A program made the translations under genes and the position numbers. From CAYZQH01 sp050300015 (GTDB lineage: Bacteria; Pseudomonadota; Gammaproteobacteria; Pseudomonadales; Cellvibrionaceae), in the NCBI GenBank assembly GCA_050300015.1, contig JBNKWZ010000024.1, positions 248,001-312,000 on the forward strand: DNA of 64,000 nt, in the 5' to 3' direction. Position 1 is the stretch's first letter, and each line of letters begins with the position of its first letter. Positions 1 to 8,283 of this stretch are shown piece after piece. Below the pieces are notes generated by a model. It made no database searches. It worked only from the letters and a program-made list of their open reading frames with translations, and had not been told where the DNA came from.

Positions 1-402
1 AGTTTTCAACCAAAAAGTAAATTAGGTTTTAAAGAACTAAAGGATTTATGTAAGCCTGTGGGAGATGATGTTTATAGAATGTATTGCCAGAACATAAATG
101 GAGTAATTAATAGCTGGGCCATAATGTGGACCATTTACCATATCAGATTTGGGCTCCTTTCGGCTTATCCTTTTGTTTCTAAGGTGAAGAACACCGGTTT
201 TGATAATTTAGGGACGCATTGTCGAGGGTCAAATCCGTTCAAAACTAATTTTGAGAATGTTTCAAATGATAAATTTAATTTTGATTCGACACCAAAATTA
301 GATTCCAAGGTGGTTAAAAGGTTTAATTGGTATTTTAGTAATCTCTATAAGTTACTATGCAAACTTAAGAAGATGTTTAGGTATATTCAGAGTTTTGGAT
401 GA
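1..402 (+). CDS. Glycosyltransferase family 2, C-terminal part (partial)
   Basis: The open frame enters from the left edge of the window, so only the last 133 codons are visible and the first ATG inside it is not the true start. The segment KVKNTGFDNLGTHC matches the C-terminal signature often seen in GT2 sugar transferases of polysaccharide loci (a V-x-N-x-G-x-D-x-x-G-x-H-C pattern). The following residues are Lys/Asn-rich and low in complexity. The stop overlaps the next gene's start by four bases (ATGA), so both are probably translated from one mRNA. Presumed role: transfer of one sugar during assembly of a surface polysaccharide repeat unit. Family assignment is moderately sure; donor and acceptor cannot be told. 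Confidence 0.6.
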   Translation, partial: SFQPKSKLGFKELKDLCKPVGDDVYRMYCQNINGVINSWAIMWTIYHIRFGLLSAYPFVSKVKNTGFDNLGTHCRGSNPFKTNFENVSNDKFNFDSTPKLDSKVVKRFNWYFSNLYKLLCKLKKMFRYIQSFG

Positions 403-1553
403 AAGTTTTAATTGTACACAATTGTTATGGCGGGTTAAGTGGAGAGGAAGTCGTAGTTCGTCTCCATAAGAAAGCTCTAGAAGATATCGGTTGTGAAGTG
501 AAGTTGTGGATGATAGGAAGTGAGCGTACACCGGCATCTTTTATTGCCAAAGTGCTTGCTTTTTTTTCCTGTCTCTATAACCCTATTTCACAAATTCGTA
601 TTTGGCGTTATTTCAAGGAGTTTAATCCTGATGTAGTCCATTTTCACAATATTTATCCTTGGATATCTGCATCTGCTGTTATGGAATGTCGAAGGCAGCG
701 GAAGCCGTACTTTTTTACTGCTCATAACTATAGATCAATATGTCCCTCTGCAACCCTTTATTTTAATGGGAAAGATTTTCTCGATGGAGCTAGAGGAAAG
801 GCTATTAGTGTCGTTACCAACAATTTGTTTGAAGATTACTTTATAAGCGTAGGCTATTACCTCCGGTTTAAGGTAAATAGGTTGTTGAATATCGAAGAGC
901 GAGCCGAAGCATTAGTTTGTGTAAGTAGACATGTAAAAGATAAGATAGATTTATTTTCAAACTGTCGAAATACCGTAGTAGTTGAAAACCCTTTTTATGG
1001 AGAATGTGTCTGTATTGATGATCTACGCCGCGCTGGTTCAGCAGCTACAATTGGCTATTTAGGCCGAATCTCTGAAGAAAAGGGTTGGTCAGTTCTTCTC
1101 GCGACTAGTAAAATCATGACAGATAGAAAGTTTCTGGTCGCCGGAAGTGTTTCTGGTAAGATTGATCTTTCTGATGTTCCAGAAAATATGGAGTTTACCG
1201 GCTACCTTGATCGAGATCGGGTGGCAAGTTTTTTTCATCAGATCGATGTACTAGTCATTCCAAGTATTTGGCATGAACCCTTTGGTATGGTGGTTTTAGA
1301 GGCATTATCTTTTGGTACTCCGGTGATCGCGAGCTCAAAAGGAGCGTTGAATGAATTGGTAGGGTTCTTTGAGGGCTGTTACACGTATGATTCTACTGTA
1401 GAAGGACTTGTTCATTCCTTGGAAACATGGAGCGGTGATCAATTCTATGAGGCTTACTCAGTTAATATTGATCGGTTAAAACGTCGCTTTGGTTTAGACC
1501 GATATGGAAGAGAACTAATGTCAGTTTATGAAAAGGGCAAGCAGCTAGAATAG
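399..1553 (+). CDS. Glycosyltransferase family 4 (GT-B fold)
   Basis: A 384-residue protein, the usual GT4 length. The N-terminus (MKVLIVHNCYGG) is the first Rossmann strand of a GT-B fold. The C-terminal half carries GYLGRISEEKGW, the nucleotide-sugar site region, and EPFGMVVLEAL, the EX7E motif of retaining GT4 enzymes. It probably adds a sugar to a lipid-linked oligosaccharide at the cytoplasmic membrane. It overlaps the upstream GT2 gene by four bases and lies just ahead of GDP-mannose/GDP-fucose genes, so fucose or mannose are plausible donors, but that is context only. Base composition is AT-richer than the housekeeping genes further right, as is common for surface-polysaccharide loci. 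Confidence 0.85.
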   Translation: MKVLIVHNCYGGLSGEEVVVRLHKKALEDIGCEVKLWMIGSERTPASFIAKVLAFFSCLYNPISQIRIWRYFKEFNPDVVHFHNIYPWISASAVMECRRQRKPYFFTAHNYRSICPSATLYFNGKDFLDGARGKAISVVTNNLFEDYFISVGYYLRFKVNRLLNIEERAEALVCVSRHVKDKIDLFSNCRNTVVVENPFYGECVCIDDLRRAGSAATIGYLGRISEEKGWSVLLATSKIMTDRKFLVAGSVSGKIDLSDVPENMEFTGYLDRDRVASFFHQIDVLVIPSIWHEPFGMVVLEALSFGTPVIASSKGALNELVGFFEGCYTYDSTVEGLVHSLETWSGDQFYEAYSVNIDRLKRRFGLDRYGRELMSVYEKGKQLE

Positions 1554-1663
1554 GTTTAGAGTGTGAGAACATCGCTCAGAAAATTGTAGTAACCACCAGT
1601 GCATAGAATCAATATAGTAAATTCACCTCAGAGATAACTTACAAATCTATAGTTGGAAGTGTG

Positions 1664-2794
1664 ATGCAAAAGATCAATAAAAAGGCTTTAATTACCGGGA
1701 TAACAGGGCAAGATGGGTCCTATCTTGCTGAATTATTGATTGAGAAAGACTATGAAGTTCATGGGGTAAAGCGCCGTGCTTCTTCTTTTAATACACAACG
1801 AGTGGATCATATCTATCAAGATCCACACGTAGCTAACCCGAAGCTCCATCTTCATTACGGTGATCTAACAGATACTTCGAATTTGACACGAATTATAAGA
1901 GAGGTTCAGCCTGATGAAATCTATAATTTGGGAGCTCAGTCTCATGTTGCCGTATCTTTTGAGGCGCCAGAATATACAGCTGATGTCGATGCTATCGGCA
2001 CGTTACGAATATTGGAAGCTATAAGATTTCTAGGGTTGGAAAAGAAAACGCGCTTCTACCAAGCTTCAACATCAGAGCTGTTTGGTTTAGTTCAAGAGAT
2101 CCCTCAAACAGAGACGACGCCTTTCTATCCCCGATCACCTTATGCAGTTGCGAAGATGTATGCATATTGGATAACGGTGAATTATCGGGAGAGTTACGGG
2201 ATTTACGCGTGTAATGGAATTTTGTTTAATCACGAGTCACCTCGTCGTGGTGAAACGTTTGTTACACGTAAAATAACTCGTGGAATGTCAAATATTTCGC
2301 AAGGTTTAGAGTCATGCTTATATCTTGGTAATATGGATGCGTTACGTGATTGGGGCCACGCTAAGGATTATGTTCGCATGCAATGGATGATGCTGCAGCA
2401 AGATCTTCCGGAGGATTTTGTAATTGCTACGGGTAACCAAATAAGCGTACGCGAATTTGTACGAATGAGTGCTCAAGAAGCTGGTATAACAATTGAATTT
2501 AGCGGTTCGGGTATTGATGAGATCGGTACAGCCGCAAAGGTTGATGGCAGTATTGCTCCAAAAGTAAAAGTAGGAGATGTTATTGTTAAGGTGGACCCAC
2601 GCTATTTTCGCCCGGCTGAGGTCGAATCTTTGCTGGGTGCTCCAGAAAAAGCGAAAAGTAAATTAGGGTGGGTTCCAGAAATTACTGTCGAGGAAATGTG
2701 TGCGGAAATGGTGGCTGCAGACCTGGAGTTGGCGAAGCGTCACGCTTTGCTTAAAGATCATGGATTTGATGTCGCGGTAGCCCGTGAAAACTAG
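1664..2794 (+). CDS. gmd: GDP-mannose 4,6-dehydratase
   Basis: Converts GDP-D-mannose to GDP-4-dehydro-6-deoxy-D-mannose, the first step to GDP-L-fucose. The N-terminus has the NAD(P)-binding GITGQDGSYLAE loop and the VKRRASSFNTQR segment typical of Gmd. The SDR catalytic pair is in YAVAKMYAYW (Y-x3-K), with the Ser/Thr of STSELFG upstream. Length, 376 residues, is normal. I prefer the ATG at 1664 over the GTG at 1661 because GGAAG ends five bases before it. A 107-base gap separates it from the GT4 gene, and it is followed 11 bases later by fcl, its pathway partner. Confidence 0.95.
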   Translation: MQKINKKALITGITGQDGSYLAELLIEKDYEVHGVKRRASSFNTQRVDHIYQDPHVANPKLHLHYGDLTDTSNLTRIIREVQPDEIYNLGAQSHVAVSFEAPEYTADVDAIGTLRILEAIRFLGLEKKTRFYQASTSELFGLVQEIPQTETTPFYPRSPYAVAKMYAYWITVNYRESYGIYACNGILFNHESPRRGETFVTRKITRGMSNISQGLESCLYLGNMDALRDWGHAKDYVRMQWMMLQQDLPEDFVIATGNQISVREFVRMSAQEAGITIEFSGSGIDEIGTAAKVDGSIAPKVKVGDVIVKVDPRYFRPAEVESLLGAPEKAKSKLGWVPEITVEEMCAEMVAADLELAKRHALLKDHGFDVAVAREN

Positions 2795-2805
2795 AGGGTT
2801 TTATT

Positions 2806-3774
2806 TTGACTAAAAAGCGTATTTATGTAGCTGGTCATCAAGGGATGGTCGGTTCAGCGATTGTCCGCTCTTTGCAATCAGATGATTCAGTTGAGCTGGT
2901 TCTGCGCGATCGAAAGCAGCTAGATTTATTAGATCAGGTAGAAGTTTTATCTTTCTTTAAGCAAGAAAAGATCGACCAAGTATATCTGGCTGCCGCTAAA
3001 GTTGGAGGGATTCATGCCAACAATGTTTATCCTGCAGAGTTTATTTATGAAAACCTTATGATTCAGAATAATGTAATCCACTGTGCCCATTTGTGCAGTG
3101 TGCGCAAGCTGCTATTTTTAGGGTCTTCTTGCATATACCCTAGGCTCGCTTTACAACCAATGTCTGAAAAATCCTTGTTAACTGGTAAACTAGAATCTAC
3201 AAATGAACCTTACGCTATAGCAAAAATTGCAGGAATTAAGTTATGCGAAAGTTACAATCGTCAGTATGGACATGACTATCGTGCAGTCATGCCGACAAAC
3301 TTATATGGCCCTAACGATAATTTTCATCCGGAGAATAGTCATGTTATACCCGCATTGCTAAGTCGTTTCCATAATGCAAAGTTAGATGGGGATGATCGAG
3401 TCACAGTGTGGGGCTCGGGTACACCTATGCGTGAATTTTTACATGTGGATGATATGGCTGATGCTAGCATACATGTAATGAATTTAGAGAAGTCTTATTA
3501 TCAAAAACATACTGACCCCATGCTCATTCATATAAATGTTGGATCAGGTGTTGACTGTACGATCAGAGAGCTAGTGCGATTGATATCAAATGTAGTGGGG
3601 TATTCTGGAGTTGTAGATTTTGATGCTTCCAAAGAAGATGGATCACCTAGGAAATTAATGGATGTAAGTCGTCTCAAAAGTTTGGGTTGGAGCGCGTCAA
3701 TTCCATTAGAAGTTGGCTTGAGGAAAACATACAAATGGTTTTTAAGCAATATTAATCAATGTAGACGAAATTAG
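2806..3774 (+). CDS. fcl: GDP-L-fucose synthase
   Basis: The bifunctional 3,5-epimerase/4-reductase turns the Gmd product into GDP-L-fucose. Visible are the nucleotide-binding loop VAGHQGMVGSAIVRSL, the catalytic SSCIYPR segment, and YAIAKIAG (Y-x3-K). At 322 residues it is full length. Translation starts at a TTG (2806) with GAGGG about eight bases upstream; no in-frame ATG lies near the conserved N-terminus. It sits 11 bases after gmd and 9 bases before the WecG/TagA-type gene, so the three look like one operon that makes and uses GDP-fucose. Confidence 0.95.
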   Translation: MTKKRIYVAGHQGMVGSAIVRSLQSDDSVELVLRDRKQLDLLDQVEVLSFFKQEKIDQVYLAAAKVGGIHANNVYPAEFIYENLMIQNNVIHCAHLCSVRKLLFLGSSCIYPRLALQPMSEKSLLTGKLESTNEPYAIAKIAGIKLCESYNRQYGHDYRAVMPTNLYGPNDNFHPENSHVIPALLSRFHNAKLDGDDRVTVWGSGTPMREFLHVDDMADASIHVMNLEKSYYQKHTDPMLIHINVGSGVDCTIRELVRLISNVVGYSGVVDFDASKEDGSPRKLMDVSRLKSLGWSASIPLEVGLRKTYKWFLSNINQCRRN

Positions 3775-3783
3775 GCAGTTTTT

Positions 3784-4536
3784 ATGAATATCTGCAACAG
3801 CATCAGCGTACTTGGTTTTCCTATAGCGATAGATAGTGCGAAAGATATAGTTGATAAATGCTTGTCGTTCTCAGGTACTTGTGTCGTTAATACAATTAAT
3901 CCACATTCCTATGTTGTTCAAAAATCAGATCAAGAATTTTCAGAGGCATTAAAGTCAAGTGACGTTCTATTACCTGACGGGAGTGGAGTCGTTTTTGCAG
4001 CAAGGGTCCTGCTAGATTTAGAAATAAAAAAAATTGCGGGTTATGATATATTTATTGAGTTTATGAACAGGGTTAACAGGGATGCAAGTAACGTATTTCT
4101 TCTTGGGTCTACAGATACAGTTCTACGCAAAATGTGTGTGCGCGCGAGTAAGGATTTCTCAAAAGTAAGCACAACAACATTTTCGCCTCCATTTAAGTCA
4201 AGTTTTTCTAAGGAAGATGTAGATAAATTCGCATCAAGAATAAATAAATCGAATTCTTCAGTGGTTTTTGTTGGCTTGACTGCGCCTAAACAAGAAAAAT
4301 TAGTTGCTTTATTGAAGCCAAGATGTAAGGATGTTGTGTTTGTTAGTATTGGCGCGGTTTTTGACTTTTATGCGGGAAGTGTCAAGCGGCCAAGTGCTTT
4401 TTGGGTCAGAATGAATTTAGAATGGTTGGTGAGGTTGTTAGGTGAACCAAGGCGGCTTTGGCGAAGAAATTTTGTATCTACACCAATTTTCTTGAAAGAT
4501 GTTTTGATGAGTAAGGCGCTTCAGCGCAAAAGTTGA
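3784..4536 (+). CDS. WecG/TagA/CpsF family glycosyltransferase (GT26)
   Basis: A 250-residue protein with the hallmarks of this membrane-associated family: VVNTINPHSYVV near the N-terminus, LPDGSGVVFA (the PDGxGVV motif), VFVGLTAPKQEKLVA, and SIGAVFDFYAGSVKRPS near the C-terminus. Members transfer ManNAc(A), glucose or a related sugar to a lipid-linked acceptor in surface-polysaccharide synthesis. It is the last intact gene of the polysaccharide locus. Its stop codon directly abuts a decayed RAYT transposase, so the original 3' neighbour has been lost or replaced. The substrate cannot be read from sequence. Confidence 0.88.
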   Translation: MNICNSISVLGFPIAIDSAKDIVDKCLSFSGTCVVNTINPHSYVVQKSDQEFSEALKSSDVLLPDGSGVVFAARVLLDLEIKKIAGYDIFIEFMNRVNRDASNVFLLGSTDTVLRKMCVRASKDFSKVSTTTFSPPFKSSFSKEDVDKFASRINKSNSSVVFVGLTAPKQEKLVALLKPRCKDVVFVSIGAVFDFYAGSVKRPSAFWVRMNLEWLVRLLGEPRRLWRRNFVSTPIFLKDVLMSKALQRKS

Positions 4537-5383
4537 CGTGGTCCAGCATGTGGATAAAGCGAGAGCGCTCGGTTGGAGTGATGCTGAGGTGGTGGAGCGT
4601 TGGACGCAGCTGTACAAAGCGCCACCCCTGGTGGAGCACTGGTTAGCGGCGCCCGATACGTTGGGAAAGGCAGAGCTTGCCGTGGTTAAAGGTTTGGTTG
4701 AGCTGTGGTGAGAGCGACTTTATGATTTAAGTTGGTTTATGCGTGGTGTGAATGAGACCATTGCGCGAATGGCTAATGAAGAAGAGGGCGCCAAGGGACG
4801 TTTTTGGGAGGGACGCTTTAAAAGCCAGGCGTTGCTAGATGAAACCGCACTTTTAAGCTGTATGGCGTATGTGGACTTAAATCCCGTTCGTGCCGGCATG
4901 GAAAAAGATCTGGTGGACGGTGATTTTACGTCTATTCAGCAGCGTTTATTTGACTATGTGAAACGCAAGCCTCTCAAAAATACCGCAGAGCGACAAGTTG
5001 TTAAAAAGATCAATACTCAACAACAATTAAAAACCGACTTAAAGCTTGATAAGTTGCCGGAGGCGCCTCTGATGCCCTTTGATGGCAGTAGCCATACGGA
5101 TATTCATGTGGCCTTGCCGTTTACGCGTGAGGACTATTTCGAGCTTGTAGACACAACAGGACGTGCCATTCGCGACGATAAAAAAGGTTTTATTCCCTCT
5201 GAGATGCCCGCTCTTGTGGCAAGGCTTGGTATAAAGCCGCATAAATGGTTAGACCATGTGCGCGACTTCAGTCGCTGGTACGGCTCAGCGGCTGGCATGA
5301 TGTCAAAAATGGAAGATTATGCCCACATGCGTCAAAAGCGCTGGTGCAAGGGTGTGGGTGCCTCTAAGCGGTTGGTGGCCTGA
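4537..5383 (+). pseudogene. REP-associated tyrosine transposase (RAYT, IS200-like), decayed
   Basis: Reading one frame from just after the previous stop gives VVQHVDKARALGWSDAEVV, then KGLVELW, a TGA at 4709-4711, and on without a frame change into ERLYDLSWFMRGVNETIARM, GRFWEGRFKSQALLDE and CMAYVDLNPVRAGM. These are classic RAYT/TnpA-REP segments. Relatives have a W-R-E-R-L-Y-D-L-S-W stretch at this point, so the TGA most likely arose from a CGA arginine codon. The N-terminal part with the HUH centre is missing; the gene is cut at the wecG stop. The downstream 214-codon piece is open but lacks the catalytic region, so I call the whole a pseudogene. RAYTs normally mobilise REP-type hairpin repeats, which this genome also shows. 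Confidence 0.85.
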
Positions 5384-5406
5384 CCTCTATTAATCTGCCT
5401 GCACTG

Positions 5407-5444
5407 CTATTTCAAAATAACCACCTCTACTATTTCAAAATAAC
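5407..5444. repeat. Two 15-bp direct repeats downstream of the RAYT remnant
   Basis: CTATTTCAAAATAAC occurs at 5407-5421 and again at 5430-5444. The pair lies just after the transposase remnant and may be part of its old flank. Between 5445 and 5680 I see no other convincing feature. Confidence 0.5.
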
Positions 5445-5680
5445 GGATGGCGGAGTTCTATGTGTCGAGTAAATTCAGGCGCAATGATAAAAGTGGAACT
5501 AATAAATATAGCGGCCGCTATACTCTGCAATGCACCCATCCTCGGTTGAAATCGTCCCTTGACGTCAAATTGCACAGGATAGGTTAGAAGCGATGAATAA
5601 TCCATCCATGTATTTTACATTATTTGGTCTTTGTAATATGCTCAGGCGAGCAATAGGGTTGGTGGTTAAAGTCGCTACAT

Positions 5681-6366
5681 GATTAAAAGTCTCGAGAAAA
5701 TCAAACCAAACAGAGTATTAGCGCTTTCTCTGGCAAAGAATGAAGTTTCTGTTTTGGTGCATGACGCGGTATTGCTTGAGGGATCAATTTTACGTTACCG
5801 GAGATCCAGGCTCTGCTAGATGGCGTGACAGTTGGAGGCCATAAACTCAGTGATCAGCAGATCGCCTTAAATCAAGCCGCTGCCTGGAAGCAACTTTTCG
5901 AGGATGTGGAGGCCGGGAGCTTTGAATTTAGTGCCGAGTACACTTGTGCTTTACATTGCATAGCGGGCAAGGAAGAGGCTTTAGAGTGGGGGAAATTAGG
6001 TCTGGGGCTGTAACGATCGCCGGTACTTCTTATATGCCACCAGAGGCCGGTGATTTACCGGAACTGTTTAGGGTGTTCTCTGTTGAGCTGTCAGGTATTA
6101 AAAATGTTTACGAGCGAGCCACATTGGCATTTTTGCGTATGGCGCAAACGCGGTTTTTTGACGACGTAAACAAACGCATGGGCAGATTTATGATGAATGG
6201 CATTTTACTATCCTTTGGGTTCCCCGTCATCAATGTGCCGTTCAAGAAGCAGCTAGAGTTCAACGAGAAAATGTTGGACTTTTATGGCTCCAACAACGTG
6301 TGCCCAATGCAGGAGTTTTTGTATGGCTGCGTAGACGAGCGTGTTGTAAAAATTATGGAGGCGTAG
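5681..6366 (+). pseudogene. Fic-domain protein, two frameshifts
   Basis: Three reading-frame pieces join into one Fic-family protein. The first starts at the ATG at 5681 (MIKSLEKIKPNRV, then NEVSVLVHDAVLLEG) and loses frame near 5784, where one missing base fits. The second gives LPEIQALLDGVTVGGHKL through CIAGKEEALEWG and loses frame near 5991-5998. The third continues RSGAVTIAGTSYMPPEAG to the stop at 6366. The Fic core appears as FFDDVNKRMGRFMMNG; the usual HPFxDGNGR signature is altered and its histidine is not visible. Intact relatives AMPylate target proteins. Two independent frame losses make a dead gene more likely than sequencing error, though re-sequencing could change that. Confidence 0.75.
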
Positions 6367-6494
6367 TTGATTGGGTGCAGTAGCTCAGAACTGATCTGAG
6401 AGGTACCCGTTTTTCAGTAAGTGCCTTTCAGTTTAGATCTGAGCTACTACAGGTTATCACTTGAAACAGCGACGCAGTACTTCTGCATTCGAGG

Positions 6495-7595
6495 TCAAAA
6501 AAAATCAAAAGCCGACACTTCATGTTTCTCCTCCAACACTGGCCGAAGTTTGGCCAAGCTCTGGGTGGCTTGTAGTTCTTTGTTTCTTATACGAATGAGG
6601 TTCTGATTGATTTTAATATACTGTTGAATCGATTTTTTTGTCGCTTGTGGTGTTTTACATTTATAACGATCAAAGATCGCACCTTTCACGCCAGATTCGC
6701 TCAAAATGGCATGGCGTTGTTGCTTCAGTTTTTGGGTTTGATGTTTCAAAATTTTGGTGAGTTTCTCAAAGTTGCCTTCAAAGAAACCTTTCGGGAGTTC
6801 GCCTACGTACTGTTGATAATACCCGAGCAGAGAAGGGATGTCTTTTTCGTCGCGCGCCTGAATCACTTGGCTCATTAATATATGCTTTTCGGTTTTCTTG
6901 GCTTCGTTTTGCTCTAGATCCGGATGCAAGGCTTTGGCGATTTTTCGAAAAAGAGTATTGATGGGCGTAGCTTTTAACAGTTTATTGAGGTCCTGCTCTT
7001 CTTGCCTTTCTTGCTGCCTTTGCGCTTCAAAGATCTGCTCGAAGTAGTCATCCTCTTCATCAACAAATGGGGCTTCAGCCGACTCAAATTCACGAAAAAG
7101 TTCATCGAGTAGATCGTCGTCCAAATCTTCGTCGAAACCATCCGGCGCTGCACCGGTTGCAAAACCCTCAACATTGGATTGAAACTCTGCGATATCTTCT
7201 TCAGTGTAGCCCTCGCGTTTTAATTTCTTGATTAGCTTTTGCTCTTCTGATTTGGCTAGTGTGTCCATCTGCGCAACTAATTTTTCTTCCAGCTCACCAA
7301 GGGAGAGCTGGTCAGAAAAGGGGCGAGCGTGAAGCTCGTCAAATAGTTCTTCTGTCCACTCCATCAAGACCAGGCGTAGATACTCAGGTAAGGTTTTTTT
7401 GCTGAGGTGGCCAATAAGATTTTGAGTCAAGGTGTAGGTTACGTCTAACAATTCACGCTCGGAGCGTGAAATCTCGTTTAAAAAATCATCATAAAACGTT
7501 TCTATCTCCTCCATGAGTGTAACGTTTTTCTGACCCAACTTTTGCACGCGCTGCCATTCTTTTTTGGCAGTTTTAGCTTTTTTTAATGCGCTCAT
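6495..7595 (-). CDS. J-domain-like protein of unknown partner
   Basis: A 366-residue, highly charged soluble protein. Around residues 215-265 it has a J-domain-like stretch with the HPD tripeptide in KIAKALHPDLEQNE, the contact that stimulates Hsp70 (DnaK) ATPase. The region before it is very acidic (EDLDDDLLDELFREFE and EEDDYFEQIF), and the N-terminus and C-terminus are Lys/Gln-rich and likely helical. There are no zinc-finger repeats or Gly/Phe region, so it is not DnaJ itself. It stands alone on the minus strand between the Fic remnant and the sRNA/RND block. The client is unknown. Confidence 0.75.
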   Translation of the reverse strand: MSALKKAKTAKKEWQRVQKLGQKNVTLMEEIETFYDDFLNEISRSERELLDVTYTLTQNLIGHLSKKTLPEYLRLVLMEWTEELFDELHARPFSDQLSLGELEEKLVAQMDTLAKSEEQKLIKKLKREGYTEEDIAEFQSNVEGFATGAAPDGFDEDLDDDLLDELFREFESAEAPFVDEEDDYFEQIFEAQRQQERQEEQDLNKLLKATPINTLFRKIAKALHPDLEQNEAKKTEKHILMSQVIQARDEKDIPSLLGYYQQYVGELPKGFFEGNFEKLTKILKHQTQKLKQQRHAILSESGVKGAIFDRYKCKTPQATKKSIQQYIKINQNLIRIRNKELQATQSLAKLRPVLEEKHEVSAFDFF

Positions 7596-7984
7596 ATTGA
7601 TTCTGTGTCGATTGGGCGGTGGAAAAATTTAGTTGTCGAGGTTGAAGCCTATCAAGCCAGTGTAGTGTATTGAACTAGTTGCATATACAAAAACGGTCTA
7701 AACGTTCACAGCTAGGAGTAACTTACAGGCTATACACTAGAAGGCATGGCCAAAGTTTTTTCTAGAGGTTGACTTCCAGGAATGGCGAGATGATCGGCAC
7801 AATGCAAAATCGCGTTTAGTGGGAAGGAGGCAGTCGTCTTTTATAGGGTATTCCAGGTTCAAAAGGGCGGCGTCAAACACCGCACTATTATTCGCAGTAT
7901 TGATTATGTAGCAGGCTCGAATCAACCCAGCAGGTGGGAATGGCCTCAAGCCAAAAGCCTCAAGGTGACTTTGTCACCCGACCG
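7596..7984. other. Non-coding stretch upstream of sRNA copy 1
   Basis: No supported gene. It holds the 5' flank of the J-domain gene and leads into the regulatory element of the first Rsm-type RNA. An open frame at 7737-7949 on the minus strand shows no recognisable protein pattern. Confidence 0.5.
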
Positions 7985-8051
7985 TATGGCGCATGTCTTA
8001 CAAAACCTTTGGCAAATGTCGTTCGTCTGTGCATGCGTGAACCTGGATAAT
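7985..8051 (+). promoter_or_regulatory. GacA-like upstream element and -10 box of sRNA copy 1
   Basis: The 18-mer TATGGCGCATGTCTTACA (7985-8002) ends in CTTACA, the right half of the GacA binding palindrome TGTAAG-N6-CTTACA; the left half is poorly conserved. Sixty-one bases downstream of its first base is GATAAT (8046-8051), a plausible -10 box that places the start near 8057. The element centre is then at about -64, the usual place for GacA activation in Pseudomonas. No good -35 is visible, as expected for an activator-dependent promoter. The same two elements at exactly the same spacing precede copy 2. Confidence 0.6.
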
Positions 8052-8056
8052 GGTCA

Positions 8057-8172
8057 TCACAAGGACGTGACATGGAGAGTACTTGTTGGCGAGGACCGCC
8101 AAAGGAAGCGACCCCTTCGGATGGATTCGGAGTGTTAAGAGCCCCAGCTGGGTAAACCGGCTGGGGTTTTTG
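8057..8172 (+). ncRNA. RsmY/RsmZ/CsrB-type regulatory RNA, copy 1
   Basis: About 116 nt with seven GGA motifs, far more than expected by chance. Several sit in hairpin loops, the form bound by CsrA/RsmA: TTGGCG-AGGAC-CGCCAA shows GGA in a closed loop, and CAC-AAGGAC-GTG is a smaller one. The RNA ends in a strong intrinsic terminator. A paralogue at 12601-12716 keeps the GGA positions, the GTTGGCGAGGAC and CCAAAGGAAGCG blocks and the AGTGTTAAGAG stretch before the terminator, while other positions vary. Expected role (inference): sequester the translational repressor CsrA/RsmA. There is no open frame of note in it. It lies between the J-domain gene and the RND operon. Confidence 0.75.
8142..8171 (+). 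terminator. Intrinsic terminator of sRNA copy 1
   Basis: CCCCAGCTGG pairs with CCGGCTGGGG (one G-U pair) around a short GTAAA loop and is followed by TTTTT. Confidence 0.9.
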
Positions 8173-8283
8173 CGTTTTTATGACATTAATTTATGTGCCT
8201 TAGGCGGTGGTGCCTGCCTTTAATCGGTGCGCGAACAGAGGTAAGCTTGCACATTCGCTACCCTGCATTGGCTAAGGATCTTC

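Noticed and set aside
7737..7949. 70-codon minus-strand frame upstream of sRNA copy 1
   Set aside because: No domain pattern or ribosome site; likely chance.
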